A stretch of 64,000 nucleotides of DNA. Origin: Photobacterium frigidiphilum. Its GTDB lineage: Bacteria > Pseudomonadota > Gammaproteobacteria > Enterobacterales > Vibrionaceae. Under the pieces are notes generated by a model. The model was given only the letters and a program-made list of their open reading frames with translations, made no database searches and was not told the origin of the DNA. The position numbers and the translations under genes were made by a program. The stretch covers positions 1-64,000 of the forward strand of contig NZ_PYMJ01000012.1 in NCBI RefSeq assembly GCF_003025615.1, given 5' to 3'. Numbering within the stretch: the first letter of the stretch is position 1; the number at the start of each line of letters is the position of its first letter. This document shows positions 55,671 through 64,000 of the stretch, piece by piece.

Positions 55671-56618
55671 TTACCACTCAGAAAGCGCTGGCATCGAAAC
55701 TAAATAACCATCGAATGCCAACACAACTTGGCGTGGATCAATTCGGTAGATTTTCACACCATCAGTGACCTCATCACCTTCAAACACCTCTCGACCATTC
55801 ACTTTCACCCAACGGCTTTCTGGCGTTGATGAGTAAATATGCTGCTCAAAGTTCAGTGACGGTAAGCGCTCCTGAACGGCAACAGGCAATTGACCAAGAG
55901 GCACAATGGCTGGCTCAGGGTTAGTTTGCGGCACTGCTCGTCTTTCTGTGGGTTCGCTATCGTAATACGGCGTCTCATCTGTTGCTGCAATCGCCGATTT
56001 CAACTGCCGGGCGAGCTGTGGTGATAAGCCCGATAAATCAAGGTTATCCAATTGCAAAAGATCGGTCTCGGATGATGCTGAGCGATCACGACTTGCACTT
56101 TCATTGGTATAACGTTCTGCCCCCTTACGAGGTATCGGTACGCTTGCTGGTCGAGTATCGGTCTGAATCTCAGCATAGGCAGGTTGAGCGAAATATTGTC
56201 TATCACCTAAAGGCAATGGCTCAGTCACTAACTCTGGATAGGCTAAAAACACAAATTGACCGTCTGCGCTGCTTACCCTTGCTGGCTTAGCCTTTACCGA
56301 TTTAACCGTCGTTACGCTCTGTATCACACGCTCAGGGGCAATAACGCGTACTTCCTGAGGCTGAGTCAATGGTTCAAGCGATTGTGGCGTTAACACTGTT
56401 TCAGAAGACACTTGTATCTTATAACCGACGATCAATACGGCCGGTAGAATAGCTATCACTAAGGGCAGTAACCAACCAGATACTTTCGGTGTCAGTTTAT
56501 CTTGTTTTAATGGATGTACCGTCGCATTGCCATGGGGTACCTGATGAGTAACAGGCTGAGATTGTTGTGCTGAGTGTCCTTGCTCTGACTGCTCAATCGC
56601 GTTCAACAAATTGGACAT
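55671..56618 (-). CDS. gspB: Type II secretion assembly protein GspB/ExeB
   Basis: A 315-residue bitopic protein. A cytoplasmic N-terminus is followed by one membrane helix (~47-66, VSGWLLPLVIAILPAVLIVG) and a Pro-rich periplasmic linker. The C-terminal GspB domain (~255-315) contains LNFEQHIYSSTPESRWVKVN and RIDPRQVVLAFDGYLVSMP. It works with ExeA to insert the GspD secretin through peptidoglycan. Its start codon shares one base with the exeA stop, indicating coupling. Confidence 0.92.
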   Translation of the reverse strand: MSNLLNAIEQSEQGHSAQQSQPVTHQVPHGNATVHPLKQDKLTPKVSGWLLPLVIAILPAVLIVGYKIQVSSETVLTPQSLEPLTQPQEVRVIAPERVIQSVTTVKSVKAKPARVSSADGQFVFLAYPELVTEPLPLGDRQYFAQPAYAEIQTDTRPASVPIPRKGAERYTNESASRDRSASSETDLLQLDNLDLSGLSPQLARQLKSAIAATDETPYYDSEPTERRAVPQTNPEPAIVPLGQLPVAVQERLPSLNFEQHIYSSTPESRWVKVNGREVFEGDEVTDGVKIYRIDPRQVVLAFDGYLVSMPALSEW

Positions 56619-58285
56619 TAGCTTCTCTCCGGTTGCAATGTCGGGCCAGGCAGATTCAACGCAGAATCAAGTACCATTAGCGTCAAAGGACCCGCTATAC
56701 CATCTGCAGCTAAATCTTGCGATCGCTGAAAACGACGCAATTTATCTAATACCGATTGACCAAAATAATCAGAATGGGTTTGAGTTTCTCCTAAAAAGGA
56801 ATTGAGTTGCTGACTAAGCCATGCAACACGTGGCCCTTGCTGACCATAACGAATGGTTGTTTTACTACCATGAGGAGGACGCCACAATAAGGTATATTCA
56901 CCCTGCCAGTGTTGTTCAAACCACTCGGGTTTAACTGCAATCCGTTCGCCACCAAATAATAACTCAATGCGCTTTGCTGTAACGGCATAAACAACGGCAT
57001 AAAACGTTTGTTGCTGGCTATCTTGTAAAGTCACCATTGCTGGGCGATTGATTAAACCTAATCGATTTAGATCCGTATTACCTTGATGGCAAGTCAATTG
57101 AATTCGTTGGCTCGTTGTACAATTCGCTTGGTTAAGCGCGGTGTCAAACCCCCACAATTGATAAAGCGATTGCATGGCTTGTCGTTCATGTCGACTTTGC
57201 GTTATCGCCGCTTGAAGACGTTCTACTGGTGTCGCCACTTTAACAATTTCAACCTCTTCAACAGATTCAGCAAAAACAGGAGCGGGTTCGTTCACGTGAA
57301 CGGTAGAAACGGGTACTGTTGTTACAGTAGCTGTCGCGGTATAACCGTCTTCCTGCTGGCTGCTCCAATACCAGCCACCACCAGCGAGTAAAACAGCTAC
57401 CAGCGCTGTCGTTCCCCATCGAATGAATCCTGCTGGTATTGCTGCAGAAGAATAGCGAGCCGCTTGAGCTGCAGGTAATTGCCAACTAAGCACATCATCA
57501 CATGCCTGAGTCATCATCACCTTGGTGACTTGGTGGCGTGAATGTTGACATGCTCGCTGCATCGCCTTATCACAGACAAGGTTAATCAGTCGTGGAACCC
57601 CACCCGTTGCTTTTGCAAGCTGACGAACAACTGAAGTATCAAACACAGGGTAAAGACAATTTACCGCGCGTAAACGGTAATTCACATATTCACCGACTTC
57701 ATCTGGTGTTAATGGCAGTAAGTGATAGCGAGAGGTTATACGTTGAGCCAATTGACGAAGGTTGTCTTGTTGCAACAAATATTGCAATTCAGGCTGCCCG
57801 ATCAACACTACTTTCAGCAACTTACGGCTATCCGTTTCTAGATTAGTCAATAACCGTAGTTGTTCCAGCACATCAGACATTAAATGCTGCGCTTCATCGA
57901 CTAACAGTAAAGTTTGCTTTCCTTCACTGTGATTCTTCAATAAATGTTGATAGATAGTGTCTGTTAAGACTTTAAAGCTCGCATTGTCCACATAACCCAA
58001 CCCGAGCTCATCACAAATAGCAGCTAACAAGTCATGAGCCGACAAAGCAGGGTTAAGAATAACCGCCACTTGTGTTTCTTGGGTTAAGCGAGAGATTAAT
58101 GCGCGTAATACCGTCGTTTTCCCTGTTCCCACTTCGCCCGTTAATAGCGCAAAACCGCCACCATCAGACAGCCCTGCCAACATGTGAGTGAGAGCTTCCC
58201 TGTGTCGCTCGCTTAAATAAAGAAAGCGAGCACTTGGAACAATCGAAAATGGCGTTTCAGTTATCCCGAAAAAATCCTTGTACAT
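56618..58285 (-). CDS. exeA: Type II secretion ATPase ExeA (GspA)
   Basis: A 555-residue AAA-type ATPase. Walker A is GEVGTGKT (50-57) and Walker B LLLVDEAQHL (126-135), in a cytoplasmic domain of ~280 residues that starts MYKDFFGITETPFSIVPSAR. One membrane helix lies at ~289-307. The periplasmic part ends in a peptidoglycan-binding domain (~485-545) with FQRSQDLAADGIAGPLTLMV. ExeA binds peptidoglycan and, with ExeB, allows secretin assembly. The rest of the type II secretion genes are not in this window, as in other Vibrionaceae and Aeromonas. Confidence 0.94.
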   Translation of the reverse strand: MYKDFFGITETPFSIVPSARFLYLSERHREALTHMLAGLSDGGGFALLTGEVGTGKTTVLRALISRLTQETQVAVILNPALSAHDLLAAICDELGLGYVDNASFKVLTDTIYQHLLKNHSEGKQTLLLVDEAQHLMSDVLEQLRLLTNLETDSRKLLKVVLIGQPELQYLLQQDNLRQLAQRITSRYHLLPLTPDEVGEYVNYRLRAVNCLYPVFDTSVVRQLAKATGGVPRLINLVCDKAMQRACQHSRHQVTKVMMTQACDDVLSWQLPAAQAARYSSAAIPAGFIRWGTTALVAVLLAGGGWYWSSQQEDGYTATATVTTVPVSTVHVNEPAPVFAESVEEVEIVKVATPVERLQAAITQSRHERQAMQSLYQLWGFDTALNQANCTTSQRIQLTCHQGNTDLNRLGLINRPAMVTLQDSQQQTFYAVVYAVTAKRIELLFGGERIAVKPEWFEQHWQGEYTLLWRPPHGSKTTIRYGQQGPRVAWLSQQLNSFLGETQTHSDYFGQSVLDKLRRFQRSQDLAADGIAGPLTLMVLDSALNLPGPTLQPERS

Positions 58286-58563
58286 GATTTATACTCTGCA
58301 CCTAAATAGACTTAATTCATAATCCGACACAGTTCTCTTTTATAAGTTCGATAACGCCGCTAGAAAGGAGTTGATTCTAATAATGCCTTTTGTAGATGCG
58401 TTACATCAATGTGTAGAACGTGTATGGATCGTTAATATTCAAATAGTTATTGCTGTGTTCTAATAAAGCAAAAGACCCTTTGATAGGTACCATTGTATAC
58501 CTTCAGGATTCAATGACACTACCAAGGAAGCAAAAGGTCTGAACTTCAAGCAATAATTAGACC

Positions 58564-58825
58564 TATACCCATGATACTTCAAGGTGCAAAGTCAGCAAGG
58601 CAAATCGAGCCAAGATGCTAGGCATAAAATTGAGGTATAGTTATGCTACATAGAGATTTTATAACAACGCAGATTGGTGCGAGTTGCCTTACCCTACGGG
58701 GCGCAAGCTAGAAAACCAGCTCAGCGTTGCAACAATCAACAAGGGAATACCATTACCTCATGTTGCGCCTTGTTCTGGTCTCCGAGCTTGTGCCTGACAA
58801 AGCACCTTGAGGTAACATGGGTATA
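58564..58825. mobile_element. 262-bp MITE-like element with 24-bp terminal inverted repeats
   Basis: The left end TATACCCATGATACTTCAAG..GTGC (58564-58587) matches the reverse complement of the right end (58802-58825) at 22 of 24 positions. The interior has no meaningful open frame and no transposase, so mobilisation would have to be in trans. No clear target-site duplication is visible beyond a TA. The ends resemble those of the palindromic repeat at 48357-48409. It fills most of the exeA-cca gap; 58286-58563 shows no gene. Confidence 0.72.
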
Positions 58826-58870
58826 TGATACATCTTTGCTAAATAAACAGCGGGAATATAGGAGCAAATT

Positions 58871-60106
58871 TTGCAGACATATCTTGTCGGTGGTGCAGTA
58901 CGTGACGCACTGTTAGGGTTGAAAGTCGTCGATAAAGACTGGATGGTCGTAGGGGCAACACCAGAACAAATGCTTGCTCAAGGTTATGAGCAAGTGGGTA
59001 GCGACTTTCCGGTATTCTTACACCCAAAAACGAAACAAGAATATGCCCTAGCACGCACCGAGCGTAAATCAGGCAAAGGCTATACTGGCTTCATTTGTTA
59101 TTCCGCACCTAACGTGACCTTAGAGCAAGATCTAATGCGCCGCGATCTCACCATTAATGCGATTGCACAAGAAAATGATGGTCGTTTAATTGACCCCTAT
59201 AACGGTCAGCAGGATCTTAATAACAAGATATTACGCCATGTTTCTCCGGCTTTTGTTGAAGACCCATTACGCGTGCTTCGTGTGGCACGTTTCTCTGCTC
59301 GCTTTGCGCATTTAGGCTTCACGATTGCGCCTGAAACTATCGCCCTCATGCAAGAAATGGTTGTTGCAGGCGAACTCGAAGCATTAACCCCTGAGCGCGT
59401 ATGGAAAGAGTGGGAGAAGTCATTATCGACAGAAAACCCAGAGGTCTTTCTTACCGTATTACGCCAATGTGGCGCGTTAAAGGTGGTAATGCCAGAAATC
59501 GATGCATTATTTGGTGTTCCACAGCCAGCGCAATGGCATCCTGAGATTGATTGCGGTATCCATACTTTGATGGTGGCGAAACAAGCCGCAGAGTTATCAT
59601 CAGATAAAGTGATCCGTTTTGCTGCTCAAGTACATGATCTCGGTAAAGCCCTTTCACCGAAAGCAGATCTACCTAGCCACAAAATGCATTGTAAAGACGG
59701 GCTAAAACCTATTAAAGCCTTATGCCAACGTTTACGCGTACCCAATGATTACCGTGATACAGCCTTAATGGTATGTGCTCAACACACCAAAATTCATCAC
59801 GCCAATGAAATGCGATCTGCTACATTTGTAAATATTTTGGATCAAATTGATAGCTGGCGAAAACCCGAGCGCGTTATTCAGCTTGCACTTTGCTGTCGCG
59901 CAGATGCTCGCGGCCGTACAGGACATGAAAATGATGCCTATTTACAAGCTGACATTTTACTCGCCGCATTTGATGCCGCTCAGCAAGTTGACGTAAAACC
60001 TATTGTTGCGGCGGGCTTTAAAGGAAAAGACATCAAAGAACAATTAGCGATTCATCGCACTGCAGCAGTGGAATTAGCCATAAAGCCTTTACAATCTAAA
60101 GCTTAA
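58871..60106 (+). CDS. cca: Multifunctional CCA-adding tRNA nucleotidyltransferase
   Basis: A 411-residue class II CCA enzyme. The N-terminal nucleotidyltransferase has [28 protein letters not shown] and [11 protein letters not shown], with the DxD-type metal site; the HD phosphohydrolase domain has [11 protein letters not shown]. It repairs or adds 3' CCA on tRNA and has phosphatase and phosphodiesterase activity. The start is TTG at 58871, supported by AGGAG upstream and by alignment of [12 protein letters not shown] with the E. coli N-terminus. It sits just downstream of the MITE-like element. Confidence 0.96.
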   Translation: MQTYLVGGAVRDALLGLKVVDKDWMVVGATPEQMLAQGYEQVGSDFPVFLHPKTKQEYALARTERKSGKGYTGFICYSAPNVTLEQDLMRRDLTINAIAQENDGRLIDPYNGQQDLNNKILRHVSPAFVEDPLRVLRVARFSARFAHLGFTIAPETIALMQEMVVAGELEALTPERVWKEWEKSLSTENPEVFLTVLRQCGALKVVMPEIDALFGVPQPAQWHPEIDCGIHTLMVAKQAAELSSDKVIRFAAQVHDLGKALSPKADLPSHKMHCKDGLKPIKALCQRLRVPNDYRDTALMVCAQHTKIHHANEMRSATFVNILDQIDSWRKPERVIQLALCCRADARGRTGHENDAYLQADILLAAFDAAQQVDVKPIVAAGFKGKDIKEQLAIHRTAAVELAIKPLQSKA

Positions 60107-60133
60107 GCAATGAGACATTTTTAAATAAAAATA

Positions 60134-60184
60134 AAGCCCTGTAACCGAACCTATTTATAATAGACACGGTTACAGGGCTTTTTT
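60134..60184. terminator. Bidirectional terminator between cca and uppP
   Basis: AAGCCCTGTAACCG (60134-60147) and CGGTTACAGGGCTT (60167-60180) form a perfect 14-bp stem with T-rich tail. Confidence 0.93.
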
Positions 60185-60237
60185 ATATCCGTACTCAAAT
60201 GCTAGGTGCGACGTACTATTTACTTACTAAGTACTCT

Positions 60238-61041
60238 TTATTTACTAAGTAAAAAAGCAATAAGACCGAAACCCAGCACTAAGCGATAAATTACGAAAGG
60301 CATCATACCTACGCGTGTTACCAGCTTTAGAAATGCATGAATACACGCATAAGCACTAATGAATGACACTGCAATCCCGATACTTAATGCGCTGAAATCA
60401 ATTGGTTCACCGCTTGTCACCAGTTTCAAACCAAGGTAACTGCCCGCTAACACAATAATCGGTATCGACATTAAAAATGAAAAACGCGCAGCCGCTTCAC
60501 GGGTAAAACCTAAATACAACGCCGCAGTCATTGTCGCACCCGAACGAGATGTGCCCGGAATAATAGCCGCAGCCTGTGCTAAACCAATAAATAACGCACG
60601 TTTCCAACCCGTTTGATACTCATCAAACTTATGCTCTGAATGCTTATCTACCCACCATAACAAAAATGCAAAGATAATAGTGGTTGCAGCAATTACCCAT
60701 GCTGAACGCAAATACAGTTCAATAAAGTCTTTCATGAACAAGCCAAAAATACAGGCAGGTATTGTGGCTAATGCAATCATCCATGTCAGTTTAGATTCCG
60801 CTGTATGCTTGCCTTTAAAAATAGAGGCAATCCAGGCTGAAAGTAATGTCACCACTTCTTTACGGAAATAAAGAATAACCGCAGCTAGCGTACCAACGTG
60901 TACTGCGACATCAAAAGCAAGCCCTTGATCAGGCCAACCTAGAATTTCCGACGGTAGAATTAAGTGTGCAGAGCTCGAGACAGGAAGGAATTCTGTTAAC
61001 CCTTGAATAAGCGCTAACATAAAGGCTTCAAAGTGACTCAT
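60238..61041 (-). CDS. uppP: Undecaprenyl-diphosphatase UppP (BacA)
   Basis: A 267-residue polytopic membrane enzyme with the two active-site motifs [20 protein letters not shown] and [18 protein letters not shown]. It recycles undecaprenyl diphosphate to the monophosphate carrier for peptidoglycan and O-antigen synthesis and gives bacitracin tolerance. ATG 61041 is chosen; TTG 61050 would add only three residues. It follows folK by 17 bases on the same strand. Confidence 0.95.
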   Translation of the reverse strand: MSHFEAFMLALIQGLTEFLPVSSSAHLILPSEILGWPDQGLAFDVAVHVGTLAAVILYFRKEVVTLLSAWIASIFKGKHTAESKLTWMIALATIPACIFGLFMKDFIELYLRSAWVIAATTIIFAFLLWWVDKHSEHKFDEYQTGWKRALFIGLAQAAAIIPGTSRSGATMTAALYLGFTREAAARFSFLMSIPIIVLAGSYLGLKLVTSGEPIDFSALSIGIAVSFISAYACIHAFLKLVTRVGMMPFVIYRLVLGFGLIAFLLSK

Positions 61042-61058
61042 GGAGTTCAATATCCTTT

Positions 61059-61547
61059 TTAAACGGTTACGGCTATTTCAACAGGCCATAATGCCTGTGA
61101 ATGCTCAAATGATTGCCATAGTTGGGCTACTGTACGGTCATCACCAGGGATAACACGATCAGGACAAAGTTCTGTTAGTGGCCACAATACAAAAGCAAAT
61201 TTATAAATATCAGAACGAGGTAAAATAGGCGCAGAATCTCGGCACACATCACCAAATAACAAAATATCTAGATCCAACGTACGGCTCTGATTTTTTTGCG
61301 CATTGGGCGATCGTCCATATTGCAATTCCAGTTCTTTCAACGTTTGTTGCAGCGTATCAAACGAAAGCGACGTTTCTATTTCAACAACACAATTAAAAAA
61401 ATTAGGACCACTAAACCCGACAGGTTCAGCTTCAAACAAACGCGATACCTGACATGTTGAACTGATTTTTTTAAGCTCAGCAATTGCAGCGTGAATATGA
61501 TATTCACGCTGAATGTTAGATCCTAGGCTGATATAAACGGTGCTCAC
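61059..61547 (-). CDS. folK: 2-amino-4-hydroxy-6-hydroxymethyldihydropteridine pyrophosphokinase
   Basis: A 162-residue HPPK. The N-terminal [35 protein letters not shown] and the metal-binding [12 protein letters not shown] signature are clear. It pyrophosphorylates 6-hydroxymethyl-dihydropterin in folate synthesis. Its GTG start overlaps the folB stop (GTGA), so the two genes are translationally coupled consecutive pathway steps. Confidence 0.95.
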   Translation of the reverse strand: MSTVYISLGSNIQREYHIHAAIAELKKISSTCQVSRLFEAEPVGFSGPNFFNCVVEIETSLSFDTLQQTLKELELQYGRSPNAQKNQSRTLDLDILLFGDVCRDSAPILPRSDIYKFAFVLWPLTELCPDRVIPGDDRTVAQLWQSFEHSQALWPVEIAVTV

Positions 61548-61903
61548 TTCGAGCCTCTTTCAATCTGAACCCCAACACCTCGAGCATTAACCACAGCACC
61601 AGGCTTAGTTACACGTACCTTCAACCAAGGTACAGAGAATTGCTCCATGATCAATGAAGCGACTTCTTCAGCCACACGTTCAACCAATAAAAAATCATTG
61701 TTTTGTACATGCGAAGTCACAGCATTACTCACAGTCGCATAATCAAGAGCATGTATCACATCATCACTGCTTGCAGCTGGTCGATTATCGTGAGCCATTT
61801 CCAAATCGATCACGAGTTTTTGCTTAATTTCTTGTTCCCAGTCATACGCCCCTATTGTGGCGATAACCTCAAGATGTTCGATAAATACTAAATCCATTTT
61901 CAA
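61544..61903 (-). CDS. folB: Dihydroneopterin aldolase
   Basis: A 119-residue FolB of usual length: DLVFIEHLEVIATIGAYDWE at the N-terminus, HALDYATVSNAVTSHV, the catalytic Glu region FLLVERVAEEVASLI and the C-terminal VRVTKPGAVVNARGVGVQIE. It converts dihydroneopterin to 6-hydroxymethyl-dihydropterin. It is divergent from plsY with a ~230-base shared upstream region. Confidence 0.95.
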   Translation of the reverse strand: MKMDLVFIEHLEVIATIGAYDWEQEIKQKLVIDLEMAHDNRPAASSDDVIHALDYATVSNAVTSHVQNNDFLLVERVAEEVASLIMEQFSVPWLKVRVTKPGAVVNARGVGVQIERGSK

Positions 61904-62131
61904 TCGCTAATTTTGTTAGAGGTCGGATACCTAATTTGAGCAAAAGCGCGTATTATCAGGTCGTAATCGTCAAAAATCATGACATTCATTCATCAGGTCA
62001 TCATATTGCATGGCAACCTGAAGCGGCATTATACCACACGCATGAATTTCTGGAATGAAACCAGGTGATTATCATCAGATAAGCCGGAATGATACAACAG
62101 TGACATTATCGCGACCGAGCTGGAATTTCAC

Positions 62132-62743
62132 ATGACACCATTAGTTCTTTTGATCATCATAGGGGCCTACTTATTAGGCTCTATATCAAGTGCGGTTTTA
62201 ATTAGCCGGCTTTATCGCTTGCCCGATCCCCGAGATTCAGGTTCAGGTAATCCTGGTGCCACCAATGTTTTACGCTTAGGCGGTAAAAGTGCAGCGGGCA
62301 TGGTACTGGTATGTGATGTTCTAAAAGGTATGTTGCCCGTTTGGCTAAGTTACTTCCTCAATATTAATCCCTTTTTATTGGGCATTATTGGCATTGCAGC
62401 CTGCCTTGGGCATATATATCCGATCTTTTTCCATTTTAGAGGTGGGAAAGGTGTTGCTACAGCACTTGGTGCACTGGCCCCTATCGGCTGGGATCTGAGT
62501 GGGATGCTCATTGGCACTTGGCTGCTAACTGTATGTATTACTGGCTATTCATCGCTAGGTTCACTGATTACGGCACTTGCAGCCCCAATGCTGACATGGC
62601 TCGTTAAACCTGAATATACAATGGCAGTCTCGATGCTTTCTTGCCTTATCGTATTACGTCACCATGACAATGTACGTCGATTATTAGAAGGTAAAGAAAC
62701 AAAAATATGGCAAAAAATAAGCCGTAAAACCAAACTTAAATAG
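62132..62743 (+). CDS. plsY: Acyl phosphate:glycerol-3-phosphate acyltransferase PlsY
   Basis: A 203-residue inner-membrane protein with about five hydrophobic helices. The catalytic loops are [20 protein letters not shown], the phosphate-binding GSGNPGATN motif, and [16 protein letters not shown]. It makes lysophosphatidic acid, the substrate of PlsC, also encoded in this window. It is convergent with tsaD with about 80 bases between and no strong terminator visible. Confidence 0.95.
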   Translation: MTPLVLLIIIGAYLLGSISSAVLISRLYRLPDPRDSGSGNPGATNVLRLGGKSAAGMVLVCDVLKGMLPVWLSYFLNINPFLLGIIGIAACLGHIYPIFFHFRGGKGVATALGALAPIGWDLSGMLIGTWLLTVCITGYSSLGSLITALAAPMLTWLVKPEYTMAVSMLSCLIVLRHHDNVRRLLEGKETKIWQKISRKTKLK

Positions 62744-62823
62744 CGTGATTTATACGGCCCATCTGTTATTAAACTAGCGTAGTTAAACATCAAATAGTGT
62801 TTAATTAACAACCAGTTTGATAT

Positions 62824-63843
62824 TTATTTTTTTAACGGTTTCAACTGATCGATCGGCCAGCGTGGGTACGCTTTTACACTCAAATCCATCAATTCTTTAT
62901 TTTTCAATCGCTGCATTCCTGCATACGCGATCATTGCACCGTTATCCGTACAAAACTCTGTGCGAGGATAAAAAACCTCACCATTCAGTTTTGTCATCAA
63001 TGAACCTAACTCTTGACGTAAGTAAGAATTAGCACTTACCCCGCCAGCGATAACCAAGCGTTTCAAACCCGTTTGTTTAAGTGCGCGTTTACACTTAATT
63101 GCCAATGTATCAACCACCGCTTCTTGGAAAGCAAATGCAATATCAGCACGCGTTTGTTCGTCATCGTCGTTGGCTCGAATTGTATTCGCTGCAAACGTTT
63201 TTAGGCCTGAAAAACTGAAGTCTAAACCAGGTCGATCTGTCATAGGACGAGGGAATTTAAAACGCCCTTTGGTACCCTTTTCAGCCAACTTTGATAGCAA
63301 CGGACCACCAGGGTAATCTAAACCCATAAGCTTGGCTGTTTTATCAAAAGCTTCACCTGCCGCATCATCAACAGACTCACCTAAAATTTGATATTCACCA
63401 ATACCTTGAACTTCAACCATCATGGTATGACCACCAGAAACCAGCAGTGCCACAAATGGGAAATCAGGGGCGTTATCTTCTAGCATTGGAGCCAGTAAAT
63501 GCCCTTCCATATGGTGTACAGCCACAGCGGGTAAACCCCACGAATATGCAAGACTACGACCAATGGTTGCGCCCACTAATAACGCCCCAACCAAACCAGG
63601 TCCTGCGGTATAAGCAACACCATCAAGGTCTGCAGGTGTTAATCCCGCTTTTTTCAATGCTTCTTTGATTAACGGAATGGTTTTTTTAACATGATCACGA
63701 GAAGCTAATTCGGGTACAACACCACCATAATCAGCATGCAATTTCACTTGACTGTAAAGCTCATGTGACAGCAAACCTTGCTCATCATCGAAAATCGCAA
63801 CGCCAGTTTCATCACAAGACGTTTCGATGCCCAATATACGCAT
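62824..63843 (-). CDS. tsaD: tRNA N6-adenosine threonylcarbamoyltransferase TsaD
   Basis: A 339-residue Kae1/TsaD protein. [17 protein letters not shown] is the N-terminal phosphate-binding part, [10 protein letters not shown] is the metal-binding HxExH motif, and [13 protein letters not shown] and [16 protein letters not shown] complete the ASKHA fold. It attaches threonylcarbamoyl to A37 of ANN-decoding tRNAs. AGAGGTTGTT precedes the ATG. In many relatives tsaD is divergent from rpsU; the first 157 bases beyond it here do not yet show rpsU. Confidence 0.97.
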   Translation of the reverse strand: MRILGIETSCDETGVAIFDDEQGLLSHELYSQVKLHADYGGVVPELASRDHVKKTIPLIKEALKKAGLTPADLDGVAYTAGPGLVGALLVGATIGRSLAYSWGLPAVAVHHMEGHLLAPMLEDNAPDFPFVALLVSGGHTMMVEVQGIGEYQILGESVDDAAGEAFDKTAKLMGLDYPGGPLLSKLAEKGTKGRFKFPRPMTDRPGLDFSFSGLKTFAANTIRANDDDEQTRADIAFAFQEAVVDTLAIKCKRALKQTGLKRLVIAGGVSANSYLRQELGSLMTKLNGEVFYPRTEFCTDNGAMIAYAGMQRLKNKELMDLSVKAYPRWPIDQLKPLKK

Positions 63844-63942
63844 AACAACCTCTATACTATTAGGGTACCAATCTGATAAATTACGCTATCTTTTGGAGCA
63901 AACAACGCTTCAAACTGGGATTAAGGGGAGTAATTGGAGCTT

Positions 63943-64000
63943 ATGTTACCGCCCTTGACAGAAATTAACCAGTTCATGGTGGTGAATGCTTTACAAACAC
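63943..64000 (+). CDS. Possible start of a gene cut by the window edge
   Basis: After AAGGGGAGTAATTGGAGCTT an ATG at 63943 opens a frame to the end of the window (MLPPLTEINQFMVVNALQT). The Shine-Dalgarno-like sequence makes translation plausible, but 19 codons are too few to identify the product. Confidence 0.3.
   Translation, partial: MLPPLTEINQFMVVNALQT

Noticed and set aside
1..64000. CRISPR array, prophage, transposase gene or known defence system
   Set aside because: No regularly spaced repeats, integrase, transposase, Cas, restriction or abortive-infection proteins could be recognised anywhere in the window.

Overview
The window looks like the chromosome of a marine gammaproteobacterium of the Vibrionaceae, most likely Photobacterium or a close relative. 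The evidence is the moderate-to-low G+C content, Vibrionaceae-like proteins (a secreted two-module chitin oligosaccharide deacetylase, ExeA/ExeB, RraB, an arginine deiminase cluster, a pyrL-pyrB-pyrI operon) and short inverted repeats with TATACCC ends. Genus is inference; no database search was possible.

Region 1 (1-1146): the 5' end of a 16S rRNA gene runs off the left edge on the minus strand, preceded by a leader with a boxA and a strong rRNA promoter, then a DUF533 membrane-associated protein. Region 2 (1250-9737) is an accessory block bracketed by two copies of a tRNA-Leu(CAA) unit with its terminator and -10 box. The left copy is decayed and the right copy is intact. Between them lie a minus-strand PTS operon for a beta-linked disaccharide, probably chitobiose (EIIB pseudogene, EIIC, GH4 6-phospho-beta-glycosidase, ChbG deacetylase, LacI regulator), a plus-strand secreted chitin oligosaccharide deacetylase, and two small unknown genes.

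Region 3 (9990-22696) is mostly core: an RDD protein, lptF-lptG, pepA-holC-valS, a doubled DUF2061 protein, a MarR-GNAT fusion with palindromes at its promoter, a GH2 beta-mannosidase and rraB. Region 4 (22740-33430) is the arginine/pyrimidine region: a YfcC-type transporter, arcA, arcC and ornithine carbamoyltransferase, then pyrL-pyrB-pyrI with an attenuator and a PurR-type operator, a trypsin-like lipoprotein protease, an ArgR-family repressor and a RidA protein. The three enzymes form the arginine deiminase route: arginine to citrulline, to carbamoyl phosphate plus ornithine, to ATP.

Region 5 (33532-64000) is largely conserved housekeeping synteny: idi, plsC, parC, parE-yqiA-cpdA-yqiB-nudF divergent from tolC, hldE, glnE, ygiF, a PhoU-like protein with a Pit phosphate transporter, a YgiM-like SH3 protein, gspB-exeA, cca, uppP, folK-folB, plsY and tsaD. 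A chemoreceptor and a voltage-gated-type potassium channel are inserted between glnE and ygiF, and a 262-bp MITE-like element lies between exeA and cca.

I found no CRISPR array, phage, transposase or evident defence system, and I do not see a clear new multi-gene system. The signals most worth following are the tRNA-Leu-bracketed chitobiose block with its broken EIIB gene, a motif shared between the argR-family gene and the arc transporter, the degraded arcA-like fragment, the interleaved palindromes in front of the MarR-GNAT gene and the MITE-like repeats.
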